DNA of 5,700 bases from Opitutaceae bacterium (GTDB lineage Bacteria; Verrucomicrobiota; Verrucomicrobiae; Opitutales; Opitutaceae): contig JAISAX010000853.1 in NCBI GenBank assembly GCA_031266495.1, positions 1-5,700 of the forward strand, read 5' to 3'. Made by a program: the position numbers and the translations under genes. Numbering within the stretch: the stretch's first letter is position 1; every line of letters begins with the position of its first letter. The notes under the pieces were generated by a model that was not told the DNA's origin, ran no database searches, and was given only the letters and a program-made list of their open reading frames with translations. Below are positions 1 through 5,634 of the stretch, in pieces.

Positions 1-46
1 GTGAAGCAGGCCAACCACACCCTTATGCAAATGCTCCCCGGATCCA

Positions 47-63
47 CCCCCCCCCCCCCCCCC
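47..63. repeat. 17-base C homopolymer upstream of the pseudopilin-like gene
   Basis: An uninterrupted run of 17 C ends 47 bases before the ATG of the pseudopilin-like gene. Tracts of this kind in front of surface-protein genes are known in several bacteria as slippage-prone phase-variation sites. It could equally be a sequencing or assembly artefact (poly-G read tails), especially as the window also ends in poly-G. Two forward frames stay open through it: frame 1 reads it as proline and ends in a TGA that overlaps the gene's ATG (ATGA). The 46 bases before it show nothing recognisable. Confidence 0.9.
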
Positions 64-110
64 GTTCCATCCCGCGCACCTATCCATAACCAACAAAACC
101 CATCCGCTCC

Positions 111-773
111 ATGAAAAGAAAAATACCCGCATCCGAAACCGCCGCAGCCTTCACGCTGATCGAACTCCTCACGGTCATTACCATCATCGGCATCCTCGCC
201 GGGATCCTGATTCCGGTAGTCGCCTCGGTCCGCAAGAGTGCCCGCAACGCCACCTGCATTTCCAACCTCCGCCAGTTGCACACCGCCGTTGCCCTCTATG
301 CGGCCGACAACAAGGACAACCTCCCCACCGGCTGGCTGGCCGTCGCCCAAAACAGCGGCCCCTGGACCTACAAACTGACGGGCTACATGCAGGATGGTTC
401 AAAAAACTATATCAACGCTTCCATTACAGCCATCAAGAAGGGAGAGAAAAGCATCCTCTTCTGTGACCAGAACGCCAGCCAACTGGCCAACCCGGCGACC
501 TCGTCGGCCTCCAGCAATTACGGATGGAACCACTACGGACTCCTCAACAAGAAGATGAACGGTTCCGACCATGCCTCGCGACTGTGCATGACTGGCGAAA
601 CCGAAATCAATGCAGCGCGGACGGACTGGAGCATACTTCTTTACAGCAGCAGCGTTGTAAAACTGGTGCCCAACATCCACGGCAGCCACAGCAACGTGCT
701 CTATCTTGACGGACATGTTGGCTCCATAAAAGAAGTCCCTCCGCAATCGGATACCACCTTTTGGGAATACTGA
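111..773 (+). CDS. Type II pseudopilin-like protein (prepilin N-methylation motif, H-X9-DG C-terminus)
   Basis: This 220-residue protein belongs to the very large family of secreted pseudopilin-like proteins of Planctomycetes, Verrucomicrobia and Lentisphaerae. Residues 1-13 form a short basic leader (MKRK start). The prepilin peptidase motif FTLIE follows at 14-18, with the glutamate at mature position +5 and an apolar segment running to about residue 40 (LLTVITIIGILAGILIPVV). The residue before the cut is Ala instead of the usual Gly, which some members tolerate. C(I)SNLRQL and Y..DNK..LP at about 49-77 are typical of the family. Near the end, H190 to D200-G201 fits H-X9-DG exactly and is followed by HV, the usual ending. 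The mature protein would sit in the inner membrane with its globular part outside. The start is the first ATG giving a complete leader; no clear Shine-Dalgarno is seen. The symporter gene begins 71 bases downstream and may be co-transcribed. The specific role is unknown: these proteins are present in tens of copies per genome, often beside uptake or polysaccharide genes. Confidence 0.9.
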   Translation: MKRKIPASETAAAFTLIELLTVITIIGILAGILIPVVASVRKSARNATCISNLRQLHTAVALYAADNKDNLPTGWLAVAQNSGPWTYKLTGYMQDGSKNYINASITAIKKGEKSILFCDQNASQLANPATSSASSNYGWNHYGLLNKKMNGSDHASRLCMTGETEINAARTDWSILLYSSSVVKLVPNIHGSHSNVLYLDGHVGSIKEVPPQSDTTFWEY

Positions 774-844
774 CGTTTCCCGTATCATTCTGTTCCTGAC
801 AAGGCGAATAACATATCCGTCCTTACGATTCCTGTCATTTCCCC

Positions 845-2848
845 ATGCGCACGCCCGACTGGTTCGTCATTGGAATCCCATTACTGATCATTCTCGTGAT
901 CGGCGTCGTCACGCACCGGCACATGAAAAGCGTCGCGCATTTCGTTTCGGGCGGGCGAGTCGGCGGACGTTACCTGCTCGCCGTGGCCAAAGGTGAAATG
1001 CAAGCCGGGGCGGTTGTCTTTGTCGCCCTGTGGGAGATTTTTGCGCAGTCTGGCTTCGTCCCCACCTGGTGGGGCTGGATCACGGTTCCGGTCGGCCTCG
1101 TCGTCGCCATTTTCGGTTTCGTCATCTATCGTTTTCGCGAGACCCGGGCGATGACGCTGGCCCAGTTTTTCGAGATGCGCTACAGCCGCAATTTCCGCCT
1201 CTTTACCGGCGTGCTCGGCTTCCTCGCCGGTGTTGTCAATTTCGGTATCATCCCGGCCATCGGCGCGCGCTTCATGGTGTATTTCCTGCAACTGCCGCCG
1301 GAGCTTTCCTTTCTTTCGTATTCATTCCCCACCTACATCCCGTTGATGGGGTTTTTTCTCGCCATCGCCCTCGCGCTCACGATTTCAGGCGGATTGATCA
1401 CGTTGATGGTGACGGATTGCATCGAGGGCATTTTTTCGCAGCTCATGTACATCGTCATCATCATCGGCGTGCTTTGCATGATCAAGTGGAGCGAGATGGC
1501 GGAGTTCATCGGCAACCGTCCGCCCGATCAGTCGATGGTCAACCCGTTCGATGCCTGGGCCGTGCAGGATTTTAACCTCTGGTATGTGCTCATGGGTGTG
1601 TTTATCGGCACCTACGGGACCATGGCCTGGCAAAACTCCAGCGCCTACAATGCCGCCGGAGCGACTCCGCACGAGGCTCGCATGGGAGGTCTCCTTGGCC
1701 GCTGGCGGGAATCGGGCAAAGGAGCAGTCGTCGTGCTTCTGGCTCTGGGAGCGCTCACCTGGCTCAATCATCCGGATTTTGTCGCCTCTTCGGTCGAGGC
1801 GCGTGAAGCCATCGCCGGCATCGACCAGGCGCAGATCCGGAAACAAATGACGATTCCCGTCGCGCTCGCGCACATGCTTCCTGTCGGCATCAAGGGCGCG
1901 CTCTGCGCCATTCTCCTCATGGGCATTTTCGGTGGCGACTCCACCCACCTGCATTCCTGGGGCGGCATTCTTGCCCAGGATGTCATTCTCCCGCGCCTCA
2001 AGCGTCCCCCTTCGCCCAAGGGGCACATTCGCATGCTGCGCTGGTGCATCACCGGCGTGGCGGTCTTCGCCTTTCTGTTTGGCGCTTTTTTCCGGGCAAC
2101 CGAATACATCGTCATGTGGTTCACCGTCACCATGACCGTTTACATGGGCGGGGCCGGGGCCGCGATCATCGGAGGTTTGTATTGGAAAAAAGGAACCACG
2201 GCGGGCGCCTGGGCGGCGATGATTGCCGGCTCCGTTCTCTCCGGCGGCGGCATTGTCTGCTACAAGATATGGGGTGACGATTTTATGACTGTCGCGATAA
2301 ACCGGATACTCGCCGTCTGCGAGATCCCTCCTCTGCCTGTCTTTACGCTCAATGGTGCGCAGATCGGATTTTTCAGCACCCTGATCGCCATTGCTCTTTA
2401 TGTGAGCCTTTCTCTTCTCACCTGCCGGAAGGATTATCCGCTCAACAAGATGTTGCATCGGGACGAACACCTCATTGCCCCGGCGAGGAAGTGGACATTC
2501 TCGCGCATCATCGGTGTGGATGAAAATTTCACCACCGGGGACAAGTGGATTACCGGCAGCCTCTTTGCCTGGAGCATTCTGTGGTTCGGAATCATGCTCA
2601 TCGGTTCGGCCTGGAACCTCGTCGGTCAGTGGGGCTGGGTGAGCTGGATCAAACCCTGGAGCAACGACACCTGGCTCGGCTTCTGGCATATTGCCTGTAT
2701 TGCCTTGCCTATTCTCATTACCGTGGTCACCGGCATCTGGTTCACCTGTGGCGGCATCCACGACATCCGCGCCCTCTTCCGTTCTCTGCGCAGCTACAAG
2801 ATCGACAACTCCGACAACGGCACAGTCAAGCAACACAAACCGTGGTAA
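845..2848 (+). CDS. Sodium:solute symporter (SSS family), substrate unknown
   Basis: This 667-residue, strongly hydrophobic inner-membrane protein has about 13-15 predicted membrane segments, roughly at 6-24, 50-68, 77-96, 117-149, 163-190, 196-214, 245-262, 292-306, 340-362, 400-417, 421-447, 452-474, 505-525, 571-592 and 613-635. SSS features include FVSGGRVGGRYLLAVA near 33-48, the positively charged MTLAQFFEMRYSRNFR loop at 103-118, IFGGDSTHLHSWGGILAQDV at 361-380 and GGLYWKKGTTAGAWAAMIAG at 443-462. Members import sugars, organic acids, amino acids or similar solutes with Na+; nothing in the sequence fixes the substrate. It is longer than classic SSS proteins of about 500-550 residues, the extra length being the last two membrane segments and the tail, as in Verrucomicrobia and Planctomycetes paralogues. 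ATG at 845 is the first start in the open frame; no strong ribosome site is visible. The gene looks intact. It follows the pseudopilin-like gene and faces the RloB gene, with 21 bases between stops and no clear terminator. Parts of its 3' end recur at 4720-4761 and 5120-5194. Confidence 0.93.
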   Translation: MRTPDWFVIGIPLLIILVIGVVTHRHMKSVAHFVSGGRVGGRYLLAVAKGEMQAGAVVFVALWEIFAQSGFVPTWWGWITVPVGLVVAIFGFVIYRFRETRAMTLAQFFEMRYSRNFRLFTGVLGFLAGVVNFGIIPAIGARFMVYFLQLPPELSFLSYSFPTYIPLMGFFLAIALALTISGGLITLMVTDCIEGIFSQLMYIVIIIGVLCMIKWSEMAEFIGNRPPDQSMVNPFDAWAVQDFNLWYVLMGVFIGTYGTMAWQNSSAYNAAGATPHEARMGGLLGRWRESGKGAVVVLLALGALTWLNHPDFVASSVEAREAIAGIDQAQIRKQMTIPVALAHMLPVGIKGALCAILLMGIFGGDSTHLHSWGGILAQDVILPRLKRPPSPKGHIRMLRWCITGVAVFAFLFGAFFRATEYIVMWFTVTMTVYMGGAGAAIIGGLYWKKGTTAGAWAAMIAGSVLSGGGIVCYKIWGDDFMTVAINRILAVCEIPPLPVFTLNGAQIGFFSTLIAIALYVSLSLLTCRKDYPLNKMLHRDEHLIAPARKWTFSRIIGVDENFTTGDKWITGSLFAWSILWFGIMLIGSAWNLVGQWGWVSWIKPWSNDTWLGFWHIACIALPILITVVTGIWFTCGGIHDIRALFRSLRSYKIDNSDNGTVKQHKPW

Positions 2849-2869
2849 CAGAGCACCAGAGCGGACAGA

Positions 2870-3349
2870 CTATTCGGCAAGGGCATTGAGTCGCTCGACC
2901 AATTCAAATACATTAGTGGAGGGATTGTGCGACTCGGGATTCCAGATCGCATAACGAGTCAACAGTTTCCTGGCGTTACGAATCGCAGCAGGCTGTCGGC
3001 TGAAAATGAGCCCATATATCCCGTCCATATTTTTGCGATATGTCTGACCCAGGACTGCCGTCAATCGTCGCTGATACGTTTTACGAGAAATACCTGCATC
3101 ATGAAAATTGAAATGCAGCAGATACCAAAGCTCGAACGCCTCGTTCGAAACCGCCGTGCGAATCTTCTCGTTGCGCGCAATCTGCAACGCCCGGTTGAAT
3201 TGCTGTGCGGTGAACGCATCACGGTCGAATACACACCAAACTTCATTGAATGGCTCTCCCCGATCCACGGCTTGATTGCGTTGTACAATCGCCTCTCCCA
3301 CCAGGCTGTCCGTATTCAATCCGTTTGATGTTTCCCAAGGCTTAGGCAT
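2870..3349 (-). CDS. rloB: RloB-family protein, lacking the usual N-terminal part
   Basis: This 159-residue protein shows clear RloB family blocks: GLNTDSLVGEA (10-20), VWCVFDRDAF (37-46) with an acidic DxD pair at D42/D44, SNEAFELWYLLHF (68-80) and the closing NPSTNVFELVERL (142-154). RloB proteins are partners of RloA-type ATPases, first named from restriction-linked genes in Campylobacter, and resemble AbiLii-type abortive-infection proteins; a TOPRIM-like catalytic fold is generally proposed. Known members are about 200 residues or more and begin with a basic stretch followed by a strand and a CEGxxTE-like motif. That part is absent here. Reading upstream in frame gives only eight more codons before a TGA inside the ATPase gene, so no longer start exists. 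The ATG overlaps the end of the ATPase gene by 8 bases (ATGCCTAA), which suggests coupled translation. It may be a truncated, inactive gene, a natural short form, or the product of a deletion at the gene junction. Family membership is firm; function in this copy is doubtful. Confidence 0.85.
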   Translation of the reverse strand: MPKPWETSNGLNTDSLVGEAIVQRNQAVDRGEPFNEVWCVFDRDAFTAQQFNRALQIARNEKIRTAVSNEAFELWYLLHFNFHDAGISRKTYQRRLTAVLGQTYRKNMDGIYGLIFSRQPAAIRNARKLLTRYAIWNPESHNPSTNVFELVERLNALAE

Positions 3350-4610
3350 TCGCTTTGGCGTCCGGCTGAGTAATCATAAAGTCACCAATGAATGGCACCG
3401 CGCCAAACTTTCCCAGAAGGTAATCCTTGGCGAACGAAGCGTCTTTTCGCACCCGGTCTCCTTCCACTCGATAATCCGCGAGGGAATAAAGGTGTGTCGC
3501 CTCGGCTCGATCCTTCTCGGTAAAATAAATCTGGTCGCGCCTGAAGTATTTGTTTGAAAGAAGATTAACATCGTGGGTCGCGAATATCAACTGTGCTCCG
3601 TTCGTGTTCGCCGGACCATGAAACAGGCTGACCAAAAATCGTGTCATGAGAGGATGCATCCTGCTGTCCAGCTCATCAGCAACAACTACGTGGCCTCCTG
3701 CCAGTCCATCAATAAAAGGGGCCAGCAAACTGACAAAACGGACCGTGCCTGCGGATTCATCGGCCAGCAAATCAAACTCCACGTCCTCGACCGGTTCCTG
3801 ATTCGCCGTGTATTTTTTGTGAATCGTTTTGATCACCTTGCTATACACATCGACAGGATTGGCCAAAGACAAAAACTCAGTCTGCCGATTGGATGAATCG
3901 ACGCGCAATCCCTTGATCGTAAGATCGGCAGCCGCCAGCATTTCAAGAGCGCGCTGCTGAAAGTTTTCCTCTCCCAAACGCATCAACGTCCGGCTTATGC
4001 CATTTTGATAAATCCGTGCATCGGGAGTGATTATCACCGACGCAATAGTAGCAAGAGCGCGAGAAGCGACTTCACCATTGAACTGTGCACAAACGGAGAG
4101 GAACGACGCGTTTGGACGCGTGCGTGTGACCAAATTCTTGCCCTCACGAAAACGATCAGGATTACAAATGATCTCATTACCTTCACGGGTAAACAGCATG
4201 GCCTCACGAGAGGACCTGGCTTCGAACAGCCACTCGGCATGAACTCGCCGTCGTGACACTTCCAGACCATAACGATATTTGATACCATCGCGAACAGTCT
4301 CCAATTCGAAAAACGAGGGACCGGATTCCGTCTCCGTGCACAAACGAAACGGTATGACGTCAATTTCCGAATCCTGCTGGGTGCCGGTCGCTGAAAAATA
4401 AGCAAAATCCGTCAAAAATTTGAGCCCGCGAAGCACATTGGACTTGCCGCTTCCGTTGGCGCCATAGAGCGCTGCGGATCTCAAAACAGGTTCATCAGTA
4501 AGGGAAAACGTGTTCGTCTCGCGATGGGAGGAATCGGCCGATGCACGCAAATCAAGAACCATGCGGTCTTTGATGGAGCGGAAATTGCCGACTTCGAAGC
4601 GGAGAAGCAT
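3342..4610 (-). CDS. rloA: AAA/ABC-type ATPase, RloA-like (AAA_15/AAA_21), partner of RloB
   Basis: This 422-residue cytoplasmic ATPase of the SMC/ABC-like AAA_15/AAA_21 group opens with MLLRFEVGNFRSIKDRMVLDL, the usual start of the family. Walker A is GANGSGKS at 50-57. A degenerate ABC signature (LADESAGTVR) lies at 282-291, Walker B VVVADELD at 308-315, a D-loop-like SRMHP at 316-320, and the switch histidine in IFATHD at H346. The ending KDYLLGKFGAVPFIGDF at 395-411 is also typical, so all key ATPase residues are kept. The frame is open upstream to 4763, but I chose ATG 4610 because the family start falls there and the extension reads antisense through a symporter remnant. No strong ribosome site is seen; an alternative ATG lies at 4661. 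In related two-gene defence systems (RloAB, AbiL, and PARIS by analogy) such an ATPase senses infection and controls a nuclease-like partner, which would be the overlapping RloB gene. Sampled 60-base lines are about 43-58% GC against 52-63% in the symporter, hinting at transfer. Confidence 0.9.
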   Translation of the reverse strand: MLLRFEVGNFRSIKDRMVLDLRASADSSHRETNTFSLTDEPVLRSAALYGANGSGKSNVLRGLKFLTDFAYFSATGTQQDSEIDVIPFRLCTETESGPSFFELETVRDGIKYRYGLEVSRRRVHAEWLFEARSSREAMLFTREGNEIICNPDRFREGKNLVTRTRPNASFLSVCAQFNGEVASRALATIASVIITPDARIYQNGISRTLMRLGEENFQQRALEMLAAADLTIKGLRVDSSNRQTEFLSLANPVDVYSKVIKTIHKKYTANQEPVEDVEFDLLADESAGTVRFVSLLAPFIDGLAGGHVVVADELDSRMHPLMTRFLVSLFHGPANTNGAQLIFATHDVNLLSNKYFRRDQIYFTEKDRAEATHLYSLADYRVEGDRVRKDASFAKDYLLGKFGAVPFIGDFMITQPDAKANA

Positions 4611-4708
4611 AATGCCCAACGCAATTTCATAACTTCCGGTTTTTATCAATCGAAATCGCATTTCTTGTGATTTTTTCCCGAAAACGCCTCTTCCCCCCGG
4701 AAATGAGA

Positions 4709-4736
4709 CATATATCTTCTTCACCACTGGTGACAA
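4709..4736 (-). promoter_or_regulatory. Candidate promoter with a palindrome in its spacer, for the ATPase-RloB pair
   Basis: On the minus strand TTGTCA (4736-4731) matches the -35 consensus at five of six positions. After a 16-base spacer comes TATATG (4714-4709), matching -10 at four of six. Transcription from it would leave a leader of about 95 bases before ATG 4610. The 13-base inverted repeat TCACCAGTGGTGA (4733-4721) overlaps the -35 box and spacer, where a repressor could act. The same bases also belong to a symporter remnant read on the other strand, so the match may be chance. This is the best candidate seen and is unproven. Confidence 0.3.
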
Positions 4737-4761
4737 ACAGATCACCGACAGTCTCTTCGCC
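4720..4761 (+). pseudogene. Symporter remnant, left piece (codons about 562-575)
   Basis: These 42 bases read FTTGDKQITDSLFA, matching FTTGDKWITGSLFA of the intact symporter (residues 562-575) at 12 of 14 residues. The nucleotides match 2528-2569 at about 33 of 42, and most differences are at third codon positions, as expected of a gene that was once under selection. Similarity stops at 4720 on the left and exactly after CTCTTCGCC on the right, where palindromic DNA begins. It is best read as the left flank of an insertion in a second, now lost, symporter gene. It is too short to be functional. Confidence 0.65.
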
Positions 4762-4764
4762 AAG

Positions 4765-4986
4765 GGGTGTAACTCAACGTTATGTCAACGCCATCAGGAG
4801 CGACAGCATTCCAGGACAGGGATTTTTTAACACAAAGGTCACGAAGATCGCCAAGAAGAAGACCAAAGGACGAAAGACCAAGGGAACAAGCAAAGCAGGA
4901 GTCGTTGCGGTGGCTTTGCGAGCTTTGTGGCCTTTGTCTAAAAATTCCGGAATCCTGTCCTGCTGACACCACTTTGAGTTACACCC
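4765..4986. repeat. 222-bp imperfect palindrome of the dispersed 'KDTK' type
   Basis: The unit is bounded by a perfect 13-base inverted repeat, GGGTGTAACTCAA at 4765-4777 and its complement at 4974-4986. Inside, CAGGACAGG (4812-4820) pairs with 4954-4962, and ACAAAGGTCACGAAG (4832-4846) pairs with 4923-4937 at 13 of 15 positions. The middle is purine-rich. Six-frame reading gives the familiar spurious peptides TKVTKIAKKKTK forward and FLAIFVTFVLK reverse. These mark a family of long palindromes found in many copies in Verrucomicrobia, Planctomycetes and metagenomes, often misannotated as small proteins. No gene is called here. Confidence 0.75.
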
Positions 4987-5113
4987 TGATGTTACGCACT
5001 CCAGAGGTAGGGGCGTCGCTTGCGACGCCCGCGCCAGCCGGACGAAGTAGCGATGTCCCAAGGTTTTCGCGGGCTTCGCAAGTGAAGCCTCTACGGCGTT
5101 CCGCGTAACATCA
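4987..5113. repeat. Inverted pair of REP-like units inside an 11-bp inverted repeat
   Basis: TGATGTTACGC (4987-4997) and its exact complement (5103-5113) frame two related 27-base units in opposite orientation, at 5007-5033 and 5068-5094 (23 of 27 positions agree after reversing one). Each begins GTAGRGGC and ends GCCCGCG, and each folds on its own. The first is GGGCGTCGC-TT-GCGACGCCC (9-bp perfect stem, 5011-5030); the second is GGCTTC-GCAAGT-GAAGCC (5072-5089). The arrangement recalls BIME-type pairs of REP sequences, which in other bacteria are moved by RAYT/TnpA-REP proteins; none is visible here. Confidence 0.75.
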
Positions 5114-5119
5114 CTTACA

Positions 5120-5194
5120 CCTCTTTGCCGGGAGCATTCTGTGATTCGGGATCATGCGCATCGGTTCGGACTGGAACCTCGTCAACCAATGGGG
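5120..5194 (+). pseudogene. Symporter remnant, right piece (codons about 573-597)
   Basis: These 75 bases align without gaps to 2560-2634 of the intact symporter, with about 66 of 75 identical. Translation in the matching frame gives LFAGSIL, then a stop (TGA 5142-5144 in place of the TGG for Trp580), then FGIMRIGSDWNLVNQWG. Similarity begins exactly at the CTCTTTGCC copy and ends where a G-rich run starts. With the left piece it covers one continuous stretch of symporter codons, 562-597, split by the palindromic element. It cannot code for a working membrane segment. Confidence 0.85.
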
Positions 5195-5211
5195 GGAGGG
5201 GGGGGAGGAGG
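5191..5211 (+). repeat. Interrupted G tract
   Basis: The run reads G6-A-G8-A-GG-A-GG-A and begins exactly where symporter similarity ends. It could be a decayed homopolymer that once resembled the C17 and G64 tracts, and it has the four G runs needed for a G-quadruplex. Confidence 0.8.
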
Positions 5212-5228
5212 ACGGTGTTTTGGCCATC

Positions 5229-5266
5229 GGCGCGGAAGCGCCTGGGACCGCCGGCATCTTGCCGGC
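5229..5266. repeat. Two adjacent REP-like hairpins
   Basis: GGCGC-GGAA-GCGCC (5229-5242) has a GNRA-type tetraloop. GCCGGC-ATCTT-GCCGGC (5250-5266) belongs to a palindrome family that, read through, yields the spurious peptides AGILPAS and AGKMPAVPG, often seen in Verrucomicrobia and Planctomycetes intergenic DNA. Neither is followed by a T tract, so neither looks like an intrinsic terminator. Confidence 0.65.
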
Positions 5267-5426
5267 CTCGACGGAGATGAAAATTAAAACTCTTGACTCC
5301 ATAGCTTAAATCTTTCAGCTTCCTGTTCACAAACCCATTTTCGCCTTTCGATCACTGCCCGGTTTTCCATGCGTCCACCACTCCAGTCCCGCCCGCTTCC
5401 GGACCTCGCGCCACGACGGATTTTTT
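5267..5426. other. Intergenic stretch without recognisable features
   Basis: I see no convincing gene, strong promoter or hairpin here. Short open frames on the minus strand have no family-like content and run through the neighbouring palindromes. The stretch around 5280-5320 is AT-rich (AAAATTAAAAC, TTAAATCTTTC) between GC-rich flanks. Confidence 0.5.
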
Positions 5427-5482
5427 CTTGCTGGAGGCATCGCGAAACGATGCCTCCAGCAAGGGCTTCATATGAAGCCCTT
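5427..5482. repeat. Strong hairpin followed by a perfect palindrome
   Basis: Positions 5427-5442 pair perfectly with 5448-5463 (16 bp, core CTGGAGGCATCG, loop CGAAA). This is the longest perfect stem in the window. Overlapping its end by three bases is a 22-base perfect palindrome with no loop (5461-5482, centre TTCATATGAA). T6 lies before the hairpin on the plus strand and so becomes A6 after it on the minus strand. The order is therefore wrong for an intrinsic terminator in either direction. It most likely belongs to the same dispersed palindrome population as the rest of this region. Confidence 0.8.
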
Positions 5483-5494
5483 CGCATAAGTGGC

Positions 5495-5590
5495 GCGGGC
5501 GTCTCGCCCGCAGACGGCGAAGCCGCCGGATCAGGAGTGACATGGGCTTTTCCTGACGATCCGATCGCCCGTGGACGGCGCAAAGCGCCG
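5495..5590. repeat. Cluster of REP-like hairpins
   Basis: Four small stems lie in a row: GCGGGCG-TCT-CGCCCGC (5495-5511), CGGC-GAA-GCCG (5515-5525), GGATCAGGA (5528-5536) with its complement at 5551-5562 interrupted by a two-base bulge, and CGGCGC-AAA-GCGCCG (5576-5590). Their density and GC-rich stems match REP-type intergenic sequence and argue against coding use. Confidence 0.65.
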
Positions 5591-5634
5591 CCTCCCTGCC
5601 CTGCAATGCAATGCTGTGCACTGCCGGTGCGAGT

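Larger units (their letters stand above)
4753..5129. mobile_element. Composite palindromic, MITE-like insertion with 9-bp target duplication
   Basis: CTCTTCGCC (4753-4761) and CTCTTTGCC (5121-5129) are the two copies of one 9-base stretch of the symporter gene. Symporter similarity ends precisely at the first and resumes precisely at the second. The 359 bases between (4762-5120) are non-coding and palindrome-rich. The ends resemble terminal inverted repeats: GGTGTAACTCAACGTTATG from 4766 against GGTGTAAGTGATGTTACG read inward from 5121 on the minus strand. Four bases (AAGG) precede the left repeat, so the exact ends are uncertain by a few bases. No transposase is present, so any movement would need one supplied from elsewhere in the genome. 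The interior is made of two adjoining inverted-repeat units, 4765-4986 and 4987-5113, and TTACACC recurs at their junction (4979-4985). It may be one composite element or a second unit inserted at the end of the first. Confidence 0.6.

Noticed and set aside
1..112. 3' end of an upstream coding gene overlapping the pseudopilin-like start
   Set aside because: Frames 1 and 3 are both open but too short to recognise, and both run through the C17 tract, so coding cannot be supported.
1385..2836. Long minus-strand open frame (483 codons) opposite the symporter
   Set aside because: It is antisense to a clear membrane transporter, rich in Asp, Glu, Arg, Gly and His as GC-rich shadow frames are, and has no family-like motif.
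2849..2869. Terminator between the converging symporter and RloB genes
   Set aside because: The 21 bases contain no stem followed by a T run on either strand.
4611..4763. N-terminal extension of the ATPase of 51 codons
   Set aside because: The family start (MLLRFEVGNF) lies at 4610, and the extension is antisense to the symporter remnant at 4720-4761.
4667..5108. Small proteins on both strands in this interval
   Set aside because: They read through long palindromes, giving the characteristic KTKGRKTKG and FLAIFVTFVLK shadows on opposite strands of one repeat.
5427..5482. Intrinsic terminator
   Set aside because: The stem is strong, but the T run precedes it on the plus strand and becomes A after it on the minus strand.
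4987..5590. CRISPR array
   Set aside because: The repeats are individually palindromic, differ in sequence and are unevenly spaced, with no regular repeat-spacer pattern or cas gene.
5111..5621. Minus-strand open frames of 63-99 codons
   Set aside because: They cross several hairpins and the relic symporter piece; peptides such as AGKMPAVPGAS are known products of misread intergenic repeats.
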